NCBI GenBank assembly: GCA_964534175.1
Contig: CAZHNS010000027.1
Span: 1 to 29,950, forward strand
Source: JAFGHJ01 sp964534175
GTDB lineage: Bacteria > Hydrothermota > UBA3072
Direction: 5' to 3'
Length of the DNA stretch: 29,950 bases
Part shown: positions 8,538-15,659 of the stretch, in pieces
How the letters are laid out: each line of letters begins with the position of its first letter
Position numbering within the stretch: the first letter of the stretch is position 1
The notes under the pieces: generated by a model
What the model was told of the DNA's origin: nothing
Seen by the model: the letters and a program-made list of their open reading frames with translations, nothing else
Databases searched by the model: none
Program-made: the position numbers and the translations under genes

Positions 8538-8565
8538 TAAATATTGTTTCTTCCTCTTTTGTCAA
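8538..8565 (-). promoter_or_regulatory. possible promoter of the aminotransferase gene
   Basis: On the minus strand TTGACA (8565-8560) is followed after 16 bases by TATTTA (8543-8538). The -35 box is perfect and sits in the same CCTTGACA context as the groES and Fur promoters. The -10 box matches only half of the consensus. The leader would be about 90 bases. Confidence 0.4.
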
Positions 8566-8571
8566 GGGGGA

Positions 8572-8757
8572 TTCTTTTAAATTAAATATTAAAAATTAAA
8601 AAGTAAAATGAGAAAGTAAAATGTAAAAAAAATAATAGGACGCAGATGAACGCAGATTAAAAAGGGTTTTTCTTTGTTCTTTTTTCTGTTTTCTCAAAAT
8701 CAAATTTTGAATTTTTATTTGTAATTTTCCATTTTGATGTTTCATTTTTACATTACA
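8572..8757. repeat. composite AT-rich element with terminal inverted similarity
   Basis: The left part is a chain of AAAATTAAA / GTAAAATG units (8576-8630). The middle holds GACGCAGATGAACGCAG (8639-8655), which repeats ACGCAGAT/ACGCAGAT. The right part is the same kind of text in reverse orientation, ending in TTTTTACATTAC. A 10-base exact inverted match AATGTAAAAA (8620-8629) / TTTTTACATT (8745-8754) links the two sides. It resembles dispersed intergenic repeat sequence rather than a gene; mobility is not shown. Confidence 0.4.
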
Positions 8758-8865
8758 GAAGTTTCATTAAACCGCGTTTACAATTTATATAAAGAGTTAA
8801 TATTTGTTTAATTATTTCAATAAAAACTTATCATAGCATTTGCGGATAAACACAATTTCGTACCC

Positions 8866-8893
8866 TTGACAAATCTGATAATCGTTGTATTAT
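8866..8893 (+). promoter_or_regulatory. groES-groEL promoter
   Basis: A perfect TTGACA at 8866-8871 and TATTAT at 8888-8893 are separated by 16 bases. Transcription would start near 8900, immediately ahead of the operator-like repeat, leaving a leader of about 86 bases. Confidence 0.7.
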
Positions 8894-8905
8894 TATTAAT
8901 AAAAT

Positions 8906-8934
8906 TTAGCACTTTAACTTACTCTGATTAAAGT
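8906..8934. promoter_or_regulatory. operator-like repeat of groESL, degenerate CIRCE or other
   Basis: TTAGCACT at 8906-8913 equals eight of the nine bases of the left arm of the CIRCE operator bound by HrcA, but the expected right arm nine bases further (8924-8932) matches only three of nine positions. Overlapping it is a perfect 7-base inverted repeat ACTTTAA-N10-TTAAAGT (8911-8934). Its position just after the predicted start site fits a repressor site. Confidence 0.4.
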
Positions 8935-8985
8935 TTGGTTTAAGATAAAAAAACAAAAAAGCACAACAACAAAAAGGAGGTAATT

Positions 8986-9258
8986 ATGATTGAACCGGTA
9001 GGTAGACGTGTTTTGGTACAAAGATTAGAAGAAGAGGAGAAGAATAAGGGCGGCATTATTGTTCCTGATACTGCGAAAGAAAAACCTCAAGAAGGTGTTG
9101 TCAAGAATGTGGCGAAAGTCGGTAAGGACGATGATCCTCTCCCAGTTAAAAAGGGCGATAAAATTCTCTTTGGCAAGTATAGTGGAACCGAAATAGAATA
9201 TGATGGTGAAGAATATCTTATACTTGGTGAGGATGATATTCTTGCGAAAATAGGATAA
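8986..9258 (+). CDS. groES: co-chaperonin GroES (Cpn10)
   Basis: A 90-residue lid subunit that caps the GroEL ring and encloses client proteins. PVGRRVLVQRLEEEEKNKGG is the family's first strand and the start of the mobile loop, GGIIVPD is the mobile-loop tail that touches GroEL, and the C-terminal VKKGDKILFGKYSGTE and YLILGEDDILAKI blocks are typical. The length is normal for bacterial GroES. AAGGAGGT lies seven bases before the ATG. groEL follows after 17 bases in the same operon. Confidence 0.97.
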   Translation: MIEPVGRRVLVQRLEEEEKNKGGIIVPDTAKEKPQEGVVKNVAKVGKDDDPLPVKKGDKILFGKYSGTEIEYDGEEYLILGEDDILAKIG

Positions 9259-9275
9259 AAGGAGGTAAGAAAAAA

Positions 9276-10910
9276 ATGGCAGCAAAAGAAATTATATATT
9301 CACAGGAGGCGAGTAATGCTTTAAGGGCAGGGGTAACTAAGCTTGCTAAAGCTGTAAGAGTAACTCTTGGCCCTAAGGGTAGAAATGTTGCTCTGGAAAA
9401 AAGTTGGGGCGCACCTACAGTTACAAAAGATGGAGTTACTGTAGCCAAAGAAATAGAATTGGCAGACGCTTTTGAGAATATGGGCGCACAGATGGTAAGA
9501 GAAGTTGCGTCCAAAACCAGTGATGTTGCGGGAGATGGTACAACAACCGCGACCGTTCTTGCAGAAGCTATTTTGCTTGAAGGAATGAAAAACGTGGCAG
9601 CTGGAGCAAATCCTATGGCTTTAAAGAGAGGAATGCTCATGGCCGTTGATAAAGTGATCGAAGAGCTTAAAAAACTTTCTACAGAAGTTAAAGGAAGAGA
9701 AGAAATAGAACAGGTGGCCACAATTTCAGCAAACAACGATAAAGAGATAGGAAAAATTATCGCAGATGCTATGGAAAAAGCCGGAAAGGACGGAGTTATT
9801 ACAGCCGAGGAAGGGAAAGGCTTAAAGACTGAACTGGAAGTTGTCGAAGGTATGCAGTTTGATCGCGGTTATATCTCTCCCTATTTTATTACAAACCAGG
9901 AAGATATGTCGGCAGAATTGGAAGATGCATATATATTGATACATGATGGCAAACTTTCAGCAATGAAACCACTTTTGCCCTTACTGGAGAAAATTTCGCA
10001 ACAGGGCGCGCCATTACTCATAATCGCAGAAAGCGTTGAAGGTGAAGCACTGGCGACTCTCGTAGTTAATAAGCTCAGAGGAACCTTAAATGTAGCTGCG
10101 GTTAAAGCTCCGGGATACGGAGATAGAAGGAAAGAGATGTTAAAAGATATTGCTATTCTGACGGAAGGTCAGTTTATTTCCGAAGAGATTGGGATTAAGT
10201 TGGATGCTGTTCAGATAGCGGATCTTGGTAAATGCGATAAAGTAAAAATCGATAAGGATAATACAACTATAATTGGCGGAAAAGGTAAGAGTGATAAGAT
10301 AAAAGGCAGAATCCAGCAAATCAGGACAGAGGTAGAATCTACGACCTCCGATTACGATAAAGAAAAATTGCAGGAAAGACTTGCAAAGCTTACAGGCGGT
10401 GTCGCGGTTATTAAAGTAGGTGCTGCAACAGAAGTGGAAATGAAGGAAAAGAAAGCGAGAGTAGAAGACGCTCTTCATGCTACAAGGGCAGCTCGAGAAG
10501 AAGGAATTATACCTGGTGGAGGAGTAGGACTCCTTAGAACAAAAGCTGCTGTTGAAAAATTCGCATCCGGTCTTTCCGGTGACGAAAAACTCGGAGCTGA
10601 AATAATCAGAAAAGTCCTTTCGGAACCCTTAAGATGGATTGCTACAAATGCCGGAGAAGAAGGCGCAGTTATAGTGGAACATGTTTTGAATGAGAAGGAT
10701 ACTAACGTAGGCTTTAATGCTGAGACTCTTCAAGTTGAAGATTTGATGAAGTCTGGAATTGTTGATCCCACCAAAGTTGCCAGGACTGCTCTTCAGAATG
10801 CTGTTTCAGTTGCTTCCCTTCTTACAACCACTGAAACTTTGATTGCAGAGAAGAAGGAAGAAAAAGAAAATACTCCCCCAATGCCGGGCGGAGGTATGCC
10901 TCCAATGTAA
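9276..10910 (+). CDS. groEL: chaperonin GroEL (Cpn60)
   Basis: A 544-residue subunit of the double-ring ATP-driven folding chamber. Visible family motifs are TLGPKGRNVALEKSWG near the N-terminus, the ATP-site block GDGTTTATVLA (residues about 86-96), the apical domain with ISPYFITNQE, the equatorial AARVEDALHATRAAREEG equivalent, and the Gly-Met-rich tail ending GGGMPPM. The length is standard. The gene has AAGGAGGT ahead of its ATG, is cotranscribed with groES, and is followed 16 bases after its stop by a strong terminator. There is no sign of a second groEL copy in the window. Confidence 0.98.
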   Translation: MAAKEIIYSQEASNALRAGVTKLAKAVRVTLGPKGRNVALEKSWGAPTVTKDGVTVAKEIELADAFENMGAQMVREVASKTSDVAGDGTTTATVLAEAILLEGMKNVAAGANPMALKRGMLMAVDKVIEELKKLSTEVKGREEIEQVATISANNDKEIGKIIADAMEKAGKDGVITAEEGKGLKTELEVVEGMQFDRGYISPYFITNQEDMSAELEDAYILIHDGKLSAMKPLLPLLEKISQQGAPLLIIAESVEGEALATLVVNKLRGTLNVAAVKAPGYGDRRKEMLKDIAILTEGQFISEEIGIKLDAVQIADLGKCDKVKIDKDNTTIIGGKGKSDKIKGRIQQIRTEVESTTSDYDKEKLQERLAKLTGGVAVIKVGAATEVEMKEKKARVEDALHATRAAREEGIIPGGGVGLLRTKAAVEKFASGLSGDEKLGAEIIRKVLSEPLRWIATNAGEEGAVIVEHVLNEKDTNVGFNAETLQVEDLMKSGIVDPTKVARTALQNAVSVASLLTTTETLIAEKKEEKENTPPMPGGGMPPM

Positions 10911-10926
10911 GTGAGGGGGTATTTAT

Positions 10927-10965
10927 AAATAAAAAAGGGGCAGTTAGTCTGCCCCTTTTTTATTT
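10927..10965. terminator. strong bidirectional intrinsic terminator after groEL
   Basis: A 17-base perfect stem runs from 10927 to 10943, pairing with 10949-10965 around loop TTAGT. The GC core GGGGCAG/CTGCCCC is flanked by A6 on the left and T6 on the right, so it can stop transcription from both sides. It serves groEL (+) and the converging methyltransferase operon (-). Confidence 0.92.
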
Positions 10966-11717
10966 ATTCTGGCTATATATAAAATTCTTTTGGTAAATCT
11001 GTCGGGTCTTGAATGTCCAAAACATCTAAACGCATCTATAACTTGAAAATCTAAAGTTTTTAGACCATACTTTATTTCCTCTTCACTGTAACCTTTTTCC
11101 TTATGTATTTCGTCAATTCTGTGCCAGTTTGTGTCTTTTTTTACAAAAAGAGTTAAATGAAGAGTTAGCATTTTTGTGTCTTTATCGTATACATTCCTCC
11201 AGACACTAATAAGATTTTTGTTTTCTTCTCTGACGTCTCTTCCTGCGACACACTTTAGGCCATATGGGGTATTCATATCAAAGAGGAAATGTCCTCCGTC
11301 TTTAAGGGCTTCTTTAACTGAACCAAAAGCTTCAAGGAGATTGTCTGATTTAAGGATATAATTTAAAGAGTCAAACATGGAAAGCACTAGGTTAAAATGG
11401 TTTGAAAATGGAAGCATTCTTGCGTTAGCCTGGACTAGTGCCAGGTCAGGCTGTTTTCCCTTTGCAACCTTTAACATTTCGATAGAGTTATCCACTCCCA
11501 AGAGGGGTTTCTTTTTTCTTTTGACAAATGGCAACATCGAGTTTCCCGTACCGCAAGTTAGATCAAGTAATGGTGTTGGTTTGATATTAAAAAGATCGAT
11601 AGTATCCATTATGTATTCTACCCATTTTTCATATCCGACATCTTTCATAAGAATATCGTAGTACTTGGCTATATTGCTGTAAGGCTTATTGAAGTTGTTG
11701 AAAGATGACTTTGTCAT
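10944..11717 (-). CDS. class I SAM-dependent methyltransferase
   Basis: A 257-residue Rossmann-fold methyltransferase. Motif I is LLDLTCGTGNS, the acidic residue after strand 2 is in LGVDNSIEML, and NLVLSMFDSLNYI is the motif IV region. The frame runs open to 11801, but the ATG at 11717 gives the usual N-terminus (PYSNIAKYYDILMKDVGY) and limits overlap with the upstream TPR-like gene to 32 bases. No good ribosome binding site is seen, so translation is probably coupled. The substrate is unknown. The stop codon lies in the loop of the terminator at 10927-10965, and the stem codes the last residues (NKKGAD). It is the last gene of the minus-strand operon. Confidence 0.83.
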   Translation of the reverse strand: MTKSSFNNFNKPYSNIAKYYDILMKDVGYEKWVEYIMDTIDLFNIKPTPLLDLTCGTGNSMLPFVKRKKKPLLGVDNSIEMLKVAKGKQPDLALVQANARMLPFSNHFNLVLSMFDSLNYILKSDNLLEAFGSVKEALKDGGHFLFDMNTPYGLKCVAGRDVREENKNLISVWRNVYDKDTKMLTLHLTLFVKKDTNWHRIDEIHKEKGYSEEEIKYGLKTLDFQVIDAFRCFGHSRPDRFTKRILYIARINKKGAD

Positions 11718-12471
11718 TTTTGATTGTAAATTTACCACCGGGGAGTTGTGGTATAAAAGGTAAATAACCAGCCTTATATAAATCAAAGAGGGACCCGGCA
11801 AAGTAACCCTTATCCTTATGGAATAGTAGATACTGATCCGAGAGGACCTTGGTTATTCCCTTTATGGATTTTTCTATAAATATTTCACTTGAAGAAATTT
11901 CATATAACCTTAAATATAAACGCAGAGCCAGTTCAACTCCTTTACTACGATATAATGTCCAGGTCGCAAATTTTCCTGCAATCTCGGGAGCGTCTTCCTT
12001 ATATGATGCAAGAAGAAACCATTTTGAAGCTTCTTTAGGATTTCTATTATGTATATAATAAATAAAACCCTTGGTAAAGGGTATCTGCCAGAGTTTTGGA
12101 TTATCTGCCATACCTTTATCAAGCAACTTTAAAGCCAGGTCGCTTTCTTTTGCGTCAGTTGTAAGCAGTATTGTACCAAGTGTGTATACAGGTATAAATT
12201 TTGGGTCGAGATCTGTAATAATGTCAAACATGTGATAAAGATAGGGATATCTTTTGTCACTCAGGCGGTGTTTGCCAAAATAGGCTCCCGTCTCAATCCA
12301 TATGAAATCTGCCAGAAGGAGATCGAATCCCCCTGTGGTTGCTTTCACAAATTTATTAGAGGGGAAATAAAGCAGTTCATCTCTTTGTTGTTTTGGAATC
12401 CATTTAAAGCCTTTTTTTTCGGTTAAAGCAAGGAGTGTAATTAAAACCAACGCCAACAATAATCGTTTCAT
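11686..12471 (-). CDS. membrane-anchored TPR-like helical repeat protein
   Basis: A 261-residue protein with a hydrophobic N-terminal signal or anchor (residues 1-17), then an all-helical region that looks like degenerate tetratricopeptide repeats: DPKFIPVYTLGTILLTT, NPKLWQIPFTKGFIYYIHN and EIAGKFATWTLYRSKG. It likely sits outside the cytoplasmic membrane and binds another protein. The gene starts in a 4-base overlap with the ABC permease stop, so it is probably a partner of that exporter. No named family could be assigned. Confidence 0.72.
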   Translation of the reverse strand: MKRLLLALVLITLLALTEKKGFKWIPKQQRDELLYFPSNKFVKATTGGFDLLLADFIWIETGAYFGKHRLSDKRYPYLYHMFDIITDLDPKFIPVYTLGTILLTTDAKESDLALKLLDKGMADNPKLWQIPFTKGFIYYIHNRNPKEASKWFLLASYKEDAPEIAGKFATWTLYRSKGVELALRLYLRLYEISSSEIFIEKSIKGITKVLSDQYLLFHKDKGYFAGSLFDLYKAGYLPFIPQLPGGKFTIKNDKVIFQQLQ

Positions 12472-13235
12472 AGGAATTCTTTTTTTGAGTATAGAAAAGA
12501 TGAAAAAATTATTAAAATTAAAGAATATAAAAGCGAATAAGAAAACGCTAAAAGATAAGAGTTTATTGTGATTGGTAGGTGATAAACTACAGTTGCCTTT
12601 ATGTTAAATACAGAAAAATTTGGTAGTGCATAGTAAAGAAAGTTGAGAATTGCTGCCAGAACTGGAACTTTTAAAATCTGAATAAGACTTTTAAGATAAA
12701 AGGTTAGATGTGCTATGAAAAAAAGCAGCAAGGCTAAGATTCCTGAGGTTAGTGGCGAGGTAAAACAGGAGAGAAATATAACTAAAGCGTCTAGCAATAA
12801 GAATTCAAATAAGAAAAAATAAAAGATATTTAGCAAATATATATCAACAGTTCTTAAATATAGTTTACAAAATATTATGAAAATAGCAAACAATAGAAAC
12901 TGGACAACTACAATGAGGCAATACAATCCTAAAAACTTTCCGGTAACGAATTCAAGAGCGCTTACGGGTTTAGACATTATAGAATATATCGTTTTTCTTT
13001 CAATCTCCTGATTGAATATCCTCGAGCCGACAAAAATTACTACCATTAAGCCAAAGATTTCAACGAGACTGATTCCAAAATCCTTTATTATCTTTGGGGC
13101 CTCTCCTATGGATATTGGTATAAAAATCTTGGATGAAGCTATAAGTAAGAATCCGATCGCTGTTATCGACAGGAGAATTTTGTCGCGTACAGCCTCTTTA
13201 AATGTGTTTTTTGCTATAACCCAGATTTTATTCAT
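12468..13235 (-). CDS. ABC-2-type transporter permease
   Basis: A 255-residue permease with about six membrane helices. The N-terminal pattern (IAKNTFKEAVRDKILLSI), then a helix and the intracellular block FNQEIERKTIYSIMSKPVSALEFVTGKFLG, is characteristic of ABC-2 exporters that act with a NatA-type ATPase. It overlaps the ATPase gene by 8 bases and the TPR-like gene by 4. The cargo is unknown. The C-terminus ends in a short basic tail (SKKEFL). Confidence 0.85.
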   Translation of the reverse strand: MNKIWVIAKNTFKEAVRDKILLSITAIGFLLIASSKIFIPISIGEAPKIIKDFGISLVEIFGLMVVIFVGSRIFNQEIERKTIYSIMSKPVSALEFVTGKFLGLYCLIVVVQFLLFAIFIIFCKLYLRTVDIYLLNIFYFFLFEFLLLDALVIFLSCFTSPLTSGILALLLFFIAHLTFYLKSLIQILKVPVLAAILNFLYYALPNFSVFNIKATVVYHLPITINSYLLAFSYSLLYSLILIIFSSFLYSKKEFL

Positions 13236-14130
13236 TTATCACTCTCACAAAATGTTCTTCAAGAGTTCTTTTAACAGGTACAATAGAAAGTATTTTTCCA
13301 TCTTTCTTTATTATCTCCTTGATCACTTCATTTCTATTTTTTTCATTTTCAATCCGTAGATAATTAACGCTCTTCTCGGTTCTTATTTTTCCGTATTTAC
13401 TGAGACTTTTTATGTTATCAATTCCTTCAAATTCTATCTCCACATATCTAACTTCGCTTTTTAGTATATTTCGCAAATTCCCGACCTGTTTCATTTTCCC
13501 ATTGATTATTATTCCGACTCTGCTACAAATCGCTTCCACGTCGGACAGAATATGAGACGAGAAAAGAACCGTTTTTCCTTCTTTGTTAATTTCAGTAATT
13601 AAATCTTTTATTTCTCTTCTACCCAGTGGGTCGAGTCCCGAAAGAGGTTCATCGAGCACAACAAAATCAGGATTTCCAATTATGGCTTGAGCAAAACCTA
13701 TTCTTTGAATCATTCCCTTCGAGAAACCGGAGATTCTTTTGCCAACGCTTTCGTCCAATCCAACCATGGCTAATGATTCTTTAACTTTGTCTTTAGTAAG
13801 ATCTATATTATAAAGCTTAGAATAAAACCGAAGAAGTTCTACTCCTGTTAAATGTGGATAGAAGGACGGATTTTCCGGTAAAAACCCTATTTTTTTTCTG
13901 GCTTCTAAAGGGTCTAATTCGCCGAATATCTTAATTTCGCCTGAAGTTGGCCTGATTAGACCAGTTATTATTTTTAGCGTTGTGGTTTTACCCGCACCGT
14001 TCGGCCCAAGCAATCCGTATATCTCACCTTCTTCGATTTCAAGGTCAAGCCCGTCTAATCCTACGGATTTTTTCATCAGGAAAGGAGAACGATAAACTTT
14101 TACAAGTGAATTAATGTTAAGTATTCTCAT
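13228..14130 (-). CDS. ABC transporter ATP-binding protein (NatA-like)
   Basis: A 300-residue ATPase that powers the ABC-2 permease encoded next. Walker A is GPNGAGKTT (42-50), the signature is SGFSKGM (134-140, a common LSGGQ variant in this class), Walker B is FVVLDEP (156-162) and the switch histidine is H193 in FSSHILSD. A glutamate replaces the usual Q-loop glutamine in FLPENPSF, as is frequent in the NatA group. Residues beyond about 225 form a C-terminal regulatory domain. The frame extends to 14169, but the ATG at 14130 gives an ATGA overlap with the upstream stop and has GGGAG ahead, so it is the better start. Confidence 0.9.
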   Translation of the reverse strand: MRILNINSLVKVYRSPFLMKKSVGLDGLDLEIEEGEIYGLLGPNGAGKTTTLKIITGLIRPTSGEIKIFGELDPLEARKKIGFLPENPSFYPHLTGVELLRFYSKLYNIDLTKDKVKESLAMVGLDESVGKRISGFSKGMIQRIGFAQAIIGNPDFVVLDEPLSGLDPLGRREIKDLITEINKEGKTVLFSSHILSDVEAICSRVGIIINGKMKQVGNLRNILKSEVRYVEIEFEGIDNIKSLSKYGKIRTEKSVNYLRIENEKNRNEVIKEIIKKDGKILSIVPVKRTLEEHFVRVINE

Positions 14131-15236
14131 GCCCAAACTCCCGCAATCTTTTCGCCGCAATAAGAACAACTACTTCCTTGAATATTATTCTCGAGAACGT
14201 AATAACCTCTTCTTTTTATCAACAGTTTTTTGCAAGCAGGGCAATAAGTGTTTTCACCCGGCTGCCCCATAGGCACATTTCCCACAAAAGCGTATTTAAC
14301 TCCCATTTCTAGAGCAATCTCTCTGGCTGTTTCTACTGTTTCAAGTGGAGTCCCGGGTAGATTTTCAAGCTTGTAGGTGGGATAAAATCGAGAGAAATGT
14401 ATAGGAATTTCATCTCCTAAATTATTCAAAACCCAACTTGTCATTTCCTTTATTTCTTTCTTGCTGTCATTTATAGTAGGTATTATAAGATATGTTATTT
14501 CGAGCCAGACTCCTCCAGATTTAAGTCTTTTTAAGGTATCGAGTACGGGTTCAAGACTGCCGGAAGCTATTTCCCTGTATGAGTCATTGTTAAAGAATTT
14601 CAGGTCGACATTGGCCCCGTCGAGGTATGGAATAAGTTCAAGAAGAGGTTCTTTGTTTAAGTAACCGTTAGAATGATAAACATTTTTAATTCCTTCTTTC
14701 TTTGCGATTTTTGCTGAATCCAGCATATATTCGATAAAAACCGAAGGCTCTGTATAAGTATAAGCTATGGAACTAATATTATATAGCCTCTTACGGTGTA
14801 TAACCTCATTAACTAAACTTTTTGGTTGAAGTTTATAATTGCTTGTTTCTTCGGGTGCAACTTGAGATATCTGATAATTCTGGCAATGCTTGCATCTTAA
14901 GTTGCATCCTGCTGTGGCAATAGAGTAAGCATTTGTTCCGGGTAAAAAATGATAGAGAGGTTTCTTTTCTATAGGGTCTATATGTACCGCGCAGGGATTA
15001 CCATAAGCCAGAGTATATAATTTCCCTCCTCTATTCTCACGAACCCTGCAAAAACCTCTCTGACCGTCTCTTAAGACGCACTGATGTGGACAATTCTGGC
15101 ACTTCACGGTTGAGCCTTCTTTTTTAATCCAGTATGAAGCTATTTTTGGCTTAACGTAATATCCTCTGGATGAAGATTTCGCCAATGCAGTTAAAGGAAG
15201 GGCTACGAGCGTTTTCAAAAACTCTCTTCTATTCAT
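14127..15236 (-). CDS. amrS: Tat-signal radical SAM protein, AmrS (AmmeMemoRadiSam) family
   Basis: A 369-residue radical SAM protein. The cluster-binding motif is C111-x3-C115-x2-C118 (TAGCNLRCKHCQN). Before it are an N-terminal CxxCxxxC...C block (C46, C49, C53, C63) and the family hallmark IDPIEKKPLYHFLPG (87-100), which identify the AmrS family of the AmmeMemoRadiSam group. The C-terminus has a four-cysteine ribbon (C332, C335, C357, C360). The first residues MNRREFLKTLVALPLTALA look like a twin-arginine signal, so this Fe-S enzyme may be exported folded or anchored in the membrane. The TTG at 15272 is rejected as start because it is the -35 box of the promoter. The Memo and AMMECR1 partner genes are not in the window. 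Substrate unknown. Confidence 0.85.
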   Translation of the reverse strand: MNRREFLKTLVALPLTALAKSSSRGYYVKPKIASYWIKKEGSTVKCQNCPHQCVLRDGQRGFCRVRENRGGKLYTLAYGNPCAVHIDPIEKKPLYHFLPGTNAYSIATAGCNLRCKHCQNYQISQVAPEETSNYKLQPKSLVNEVIHRKRLYNISSIAYTYTEPSVFIEYMLDSAKIAKKEGIKNVYHSNGYLNKEPLLELIPYLDGANVDLKFFNNDSYREIASGSLEPVLDTLKRLKSGGVWLEITYLIIPTINDSKKEIKEMTSWVLNNLGDEIPIHFSRFYPTYKLENLPGTPLETVETAREIALEMGVKYAFVGNVPMGQPGENTYCPACKKLLIKRRGYYVLENNIQGSSCSYCGEKIAGVWA

Positions 15237-15244
15237 TTCAATAA

Positions 15245-15272
15245 ATTTTAATATTTTTTTATTTATTGTCAA
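15245..15272 (-). promoter_or_regulatory. promoter of the radical SAM-ABC operon, predicts leaderless mRNA
   Basis: On the minus strand TTGACA (15272-15267) and TAAAAT (15250-15245) are 16 bases apart. Only 8 bases (TTATTGAA) lie between the -10 box and the ATG at 15236, and none form a ribosome binding site, so transcription should start at or within two bases of the start codon. Confidence 0.65.
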
Positions 15273-15570
15273 GCGTGAGGGACAGGCAAAAGATTACACA
15301 AAGAAAGAATTTAGAAGTTGGCAGTTGGAATCCCCTTCCAACACAAAAAATCTTTTTAAACCATAAATAGCACAAAGTTATATATTCTTTCGAGCTAATA
15401 GCCAAAAGCGAAAAGCTAAGTGCTATTTTTATCACATGCAAAATTTGTAGTTTTTTTAACTTAAATTACCCGTTTTAAGCGAATTTCCACAATCCTAAAG
15501 TTTTTTACCTTTTATTTTTGAACATTTGAATTTACATGGTATCACTTATAAGGTATTGCCCTACATAAAC

Positions 15571-15599
15571 TTGACGAAAAGACAAAAACTAAAATTTAT
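15571..15599 (+). promoter_or_regulatory. possible promoter of the two-component operon
   Basis: TTGACG at 15571-15576 is followed after 17 bases by ATTTAT (15594-15599), a weak -10 box. An alternative is CATAAT at 15649-15654, only five bases before the ATG, which would give a leaderless transcript but lacks a good -35 box. Confidence 0.33.
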
Positions 15600-15659
15600 G
15601 AGTGAGTAAATATAAAACCTTGCGTTTCGTTTTCGTTCTGTTAAATTTCATAATCAGAT

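Larger units (their letters stand above)
8439..8985. other. 547-base gene-free region before groES
   Basis: No convincing coding frame is present. From left to right it holds the leader and possible promoter of the aminotransferase (to 8565), an AT-rich composite repeat-like block (8572-8757), a quiet AT-rich stretch (8758-8865), and the groES promoter, operator-like repeat and ribosome binding site (8866-8985). Confidence 0.7.
15237..15659. other. 423-base divergent intergenic region
   Basis: It separates the minus-strand radical SAM operon from the plus-strand sensor kinase. It holds the leaderless promoter (15245-15272), a fragment of the CACAAAG-type repeat near 15297, a perfect hairpin GTTGGAA-TCCCC-TTCCAAC at 15324-15342, and a possible kinase promoter at 15571-15599. 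No coding frame with plausible composition was found. Confidence 0.6.

Noticed and set aside
8911..8934. Canonical CIRCE operator
   Set aside because: Only the left arm matches; the right arm matches at three of nine positions, so it is kept only as a degenerate candidate.
9025..9736. Long antisense frames within groES-groEL and other genes
   Set aside because: They are reading-frame shadows of strongly conserved genes, without ribosome binding sites or protein-like composition.
11718..11801. N-terminal extension of the methyltransferase to 11801
   Set aside because: It would overlap the upstream TPR-like gene by 116 bases and adds a hydrophobic stretch not typical for the family.
14131..14169. 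N-terminal extension of the ABC ATPase to 14169
   Set aside because: The ATG at 14130 forms an ATGA overlap with the upstream stop and starts the normal domain.
15259..15441. Open frame of about 60 codons on the minus strand
   Set aside because: It lies over the repeat, hairpin and promoter region, has no ribosome binding site and its translation resembles no protein.
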